Origin: CAZYSK01 sp964649415
GTDB lineage: Bacteria > Chloroflexota > Anaerolineae > B4-G1
Length of the DNA stretch: 8,492 nucleotides
Direction of reading: 5' to 3'
NCBI GenBank assembly: GCA_964649415.1
Contig: CAZYSK010000149.1
Coordinates: forward strand, 1 to 8,492
Shown: positions 7,121 through 8,492 of the stretch, in pieces
Numbering within the stretch: position 1 is the stretch's first letter
How the letters are laid out: the number at the start of each line of letters is the position of its first letter
Made by a program: the position numbers and the translations under genes
Notes under the pieces: model-generated
Databases searched by the model: none
Seen by the model: the letters and a program-made list of their open reading frames with translations, nothing else
Told to the model about the DNA's origin: nothing

Positions 7121-7214
7121 AGATAACGCTGCGCATCAGCGGCGGCGATCAAGCCATCCGCTGGTAGGGTCAGAGGATGGCACCCAGAACGTAGGCGGAG
7201 CAGCTCGTTTACTC
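7121..7214 (-). other. Possible attC-like site A (between the CPBP unit and the hydrolase)
   Basis: On the minus strand GCAGCGTTATCT ends the candidate (7132-7121), and GTAAACGAGCTGC (about 7213-7201) could form the 5' arm: AAC and GCTGC pair with GCAGC and GTT, leaving a 2-nt bulge. An inner hairpin with CAGCGG/CCGCTG (7163-7158 with 7142-7137) and a short GGC/GCC stem lies between. The outer boxes fit the consensus less well than in the other two sites. A second GCTAAC (7111-7106) follows in the leader and forms a short CGTTA/TAACG dyad with the first. Position and orientation agree with the other two sites. Confidence 0.4.
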
Positions 7215-7324
7215 TCCGTTTCCTCTGAGAGTGCCTCAATCACCCACACCATATCCCGCTTTCCATCCCCTGCCACCTCGAACCGTACGTGAGTACAGTA
7301 GGCGGCCAGCGAGTTGCCAGACAT
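7136..7324 (-). CDS. Possible small ORF of 62 residues, unknown
   Basis: The ATG at 7324 lies 7 nt after the CPBP stop, and the frame runs to a TGA at 7136. The product is short, soluble and has no motif I recognise; it has a basic RRR end. There is no clear ribosome-binding site, only the close spacing to the preceding stop, which would allow coupled translation. The same frame is open further upstream inside the CPBP gene, to an ATG at 7423. The 3' third overlaps the candidate attC-like site, which is common in small cassettes. It could equally be a chance frame. Confidence 0.3.
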   Translation of the reverse strand: MSGNSLAAYCTHVRFEVAGDGKRDMVWVIEALSEETESKRAAPPTFWVPSSDPTSGWLDRRR

Positions 7325-7331
7325 CTTACGA

Positions 7332-8255
7332 TCACTTGGTACTTTTCCAACCGCCCCTCTCAGAGGTGGAGTAGGGACGGGGCGCACCTTCCTGCCTTTT
7401 GACAGTCCACAGGTACACAGCAATCAGGCCAACAAGAAGAGCCGGTATTCCAACAACTCCTGCTTCCGGCCCAAAAGATCCCCCTGTAATCCAGTCTGGT
7501 CCCAAGACATTCTGCTTGATAAGTGTTTCAGCACTGTAGCCACTAACTCCAAAGCCAAAGATAGGACCCTGGAAGAAATTCCAACCAGCATGCATTCCTA
7601 TCCCCAGCCAGAGTTGACCTGTGCGAAGCCAGGGGAATACCCGCAAAAACCCGAAAATAGAGATCACCACCCCGGCCAGCCATGTGCTGTCCGGGTTAGT
7701 CATGTGAACAATCCCGTAAAATACGCACATTATCGCAACAGCCCAGAATGTACCAATTCCATCCCTTAGATTTTGGAGTAGGTAACCACGAAACAGCAAT
7801 TCCTCTGACCATCCCACCGCTAAACCAATTCCCAAGAAAAACAAGGCAATTTCCAGTATCGGTGGGATTCCGCCGTCTGTCCAGCTAATCTCTTGGATCT
7901 CAAGCAATCCAGAAATCAAAAGGATTGTGAAAACAACCCCAACCATTAGGCCACTGAGAATGAGCCCGACGAAAAAATCCTTCATTGCTAAACCACCAAA
8001 TGCCAGTCCCAGGGATCCAAAGGATCGTTTGTCAGTGTATCTTCGGTTGATCCAGACGGCCAAGGTCCAGCTTGTTACTACTACAATTCCATACCTGACC
8101 CACCATACCCAGGTACCGCCCTCTGCTGGAAAAGCTCTTACCATGGCGATACTGAAGATTCTCGTCATCGCAATCAGGACAACAAGGAAAATCAATATTC
8201 GCCAGCCGGCACGAAGCCGACTTTCATCTGGGTTCAAGAAGACATTTCTTACCAT
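7332..8255 (-). CDS. CPBP-family intramembrane metalloprotease (cassette copy)
   Basis: A complete 307-residue polytopic membrane protein of the CPBP/Abi family. Hydrophobic segments lie around 18-40, 50-68, 92-117, 133-149, 170-183, 192-206 and 266-284. The conserved motifs are EELLFRGYLL with E151, E152 and R156, FYGIVHMTN with H184, and GIGMHAGWNFFQG with H222 and N226, so the active site is intact. It is not a close copy of the CPBP gene at the left edge: that one has EEIGFRG and HAVTDVFN, and a different C-terminus. The ATG at 8255 is preceded by GGGAGG six bases away. It lies nearest the IS-like end, so it would be first in any transcript entering the array from that side. Its substrate is unknown; roles in peptide processing or self-immunity are known for the family. 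Confidence 0.93.
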   Translation of the reverse strand: MVRNVFLNPDESRLRAGWRILIFLVVLIAMTRIFSIAMVRAFPAEGGTWVWWVRYGIVVVTSWTLAVWINRRYTDKRSFGSLGLAFGGLAMKDFFVGLILSGLMVGVVFTILLISGLLEIQEISWTDGGIPPILEIALFFLGIGLAVGWSEELLFRGYLLQNLRDGIGTFWAVAIMCVFYGIVHMTNPDSTWLAGVVISIFGFLRVFPWLRTGQLWLGIGMHAGWNFFQGPIFGFGVSGYSAETLIKQNVLGPDWITGGSFGPEAGVVGIPALLVGLIAVYLWTVKRQEGAPRPYSTSERGGWKSTK

Positions 8256-8282
8256 GACGAACCTCCCTTAAGATGTTCAACA

Positions 8283-8300
8283 CTCTTTTCGTCAAAAGAG
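8283..8300. repeat. Hairpin in the leader of the CPBP cassette gene
   Basis: CTCTTTT (8283-8289) and AAAAGAG (8294-8300) form a perfect 7-bp stem with the 4-nt loop CGTC. It lies about 28 nt upstream of the CPBP start codon. An alternative pairing uses CACTC with GAGTG just outside. It could be a 5'-UTR stem, an operator or a weak terminator; the sequence does not decide between these. Confidence 0.5.
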
Positions 8301-8319
8301 GAGTGAAGATGCAAAGAAC

Positions 8320-8370
8320 TGTCAAGTCTCATAAAGTCATACCGGACAAAGTCTCACAAAGTCGTACCGG
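8320..8370. repeat. Tandem 22-nt repeats, probable end of an insertion sequence
   Basis: Two copies (8324-8345 and 8349-8370) start at a 25-nt spacing and agree at 20 of 22 positions; both begin AAGTCTC and end ACCGG. TGTCAAG at 8320 would be the outer tip. Tandem terminal repeats behind a TG tip are typical of IS21-family ends, so I infer an IS end whose body lies to the right. No transposase can be read in the remaining 122 nt. Confidence 0.45.
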
Positions 8371-8492
8371 TTAAGTCATCGCATAGCATCATCTCGCGCC
8401 AGGCTTGTGTTGTGAAAGGTAGTGCCAGTTGATACACCGGCAATGTAACCAGAGGGGCCAGTTCCCCCATCAAGCTGGATTTGGTCAGCCCT
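8371..8492. other. Unassigned right edge, probably the inner part of the IS-like element
   Basis: On the minus strand two frames are open from the window edge, one ending near 8376 and one near 8355. Neither product resembles a known transposase C-terminus to me. No promoter, RNA gene or start codon with a ribosome-binding site is visible. Confidence 0.3.

Larger units (their letters stand above)
3465..8319 (-). mobile_element. Integron-type gene-cassette array, no integrase in the window
   Basis: Four protein-coding units lie head to tail on the minus strand and are separated by three attC-like inverted repeats (near 7121-7214, 5015-5095 and 4283-4410). Each site lies after a stop codon, and its GTT end faces the next start codon 28-47 nt away. 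This is the arrangement of integron cassettes. The genes are unrelated to each other and differ in base composition from the GC-rich plus-strand block. No tyrosine integrase or attI is present, so within this window it is an attC cluster lacking an integrase. The limits are approximate: the right one is where the IS-like repeats begin, the left one where GH3 homology begins. This is inference from site structure and gene order. Confidence 0.6.

Noticed and set aside
8324..8370. Tandem repeats considered as the start of a CRISPR array
   Set aside because: Only two copies with a 3-nt gap and no spacers of constant length; they fit an IS end better.

Overview
The window most resembles a moderately GC-rich environmental bacterium, possibly Chloroflexota. 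That guess rests on the style of the two-component kinase and of the GH3-like fragment, and is held with low to moderate confidence. There are no RNA genes and no CRISPR array.

Layout. (1) Positions 1-2769, plus strand, GC-rich: the 3' part of a CPBP-family membrane protease, then a sensor histidine kinase and a NarL/LuxR response regulator that overlap by 8 nt. A clean -35/-10 promoter sits so close to the kinase GTG that the message is probably leaderless. The kinase gene also holds a perfect 30-nt palindrome. (2) Positions 2825-3505, minus strand, GC-rich: the C-terminal part of a GH3-like adenylate-forming enzyme, lacking its N-terminal half. (3) Positions 3465-8255, minus strand, lower and uneven GC: a row of unrelated genes in one orientation. 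In reading order they are a CPBP protease plus a possible small ORF, a large beta-lactamase-fold serine hydrolase with a membrane C-terminus, an M50-like HExxH membrane protease split by a frame break, and a cysteine-rich putative lipoprotein. (4) Positions 8256-8492: the leader of the CPBP gene, followed by two tandem 22-nt repeats that look like the end of an insertion sequence.

The main finding is in the gaps of region 3. All three gaps between cassette-type units contain inverted-repeat sites with AAC...GTT boxes, placed and oriented like integron attC sites. Each lies just after one gene, and its GTT end lies 28 to 47 nt before the next start codon. One has paired outer and inner boxes with a one-base bulge. 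Another ends in AACTCAAGCGTTAG, the same 3' arm as the aadA cassette site as I remember it. I read region 3 as an integron-type gene-cassette array with no integrase in the window. It abuts a truncated GH3 gene on one side and an IS-like end on the other.

How the genes work together: the kinase and regulator form one signalling pair. The cassette genes share no pathway that I can see, but all encode membrane or exported proteins. They would depend on external or read-through promoters, as cassette genes usually do.
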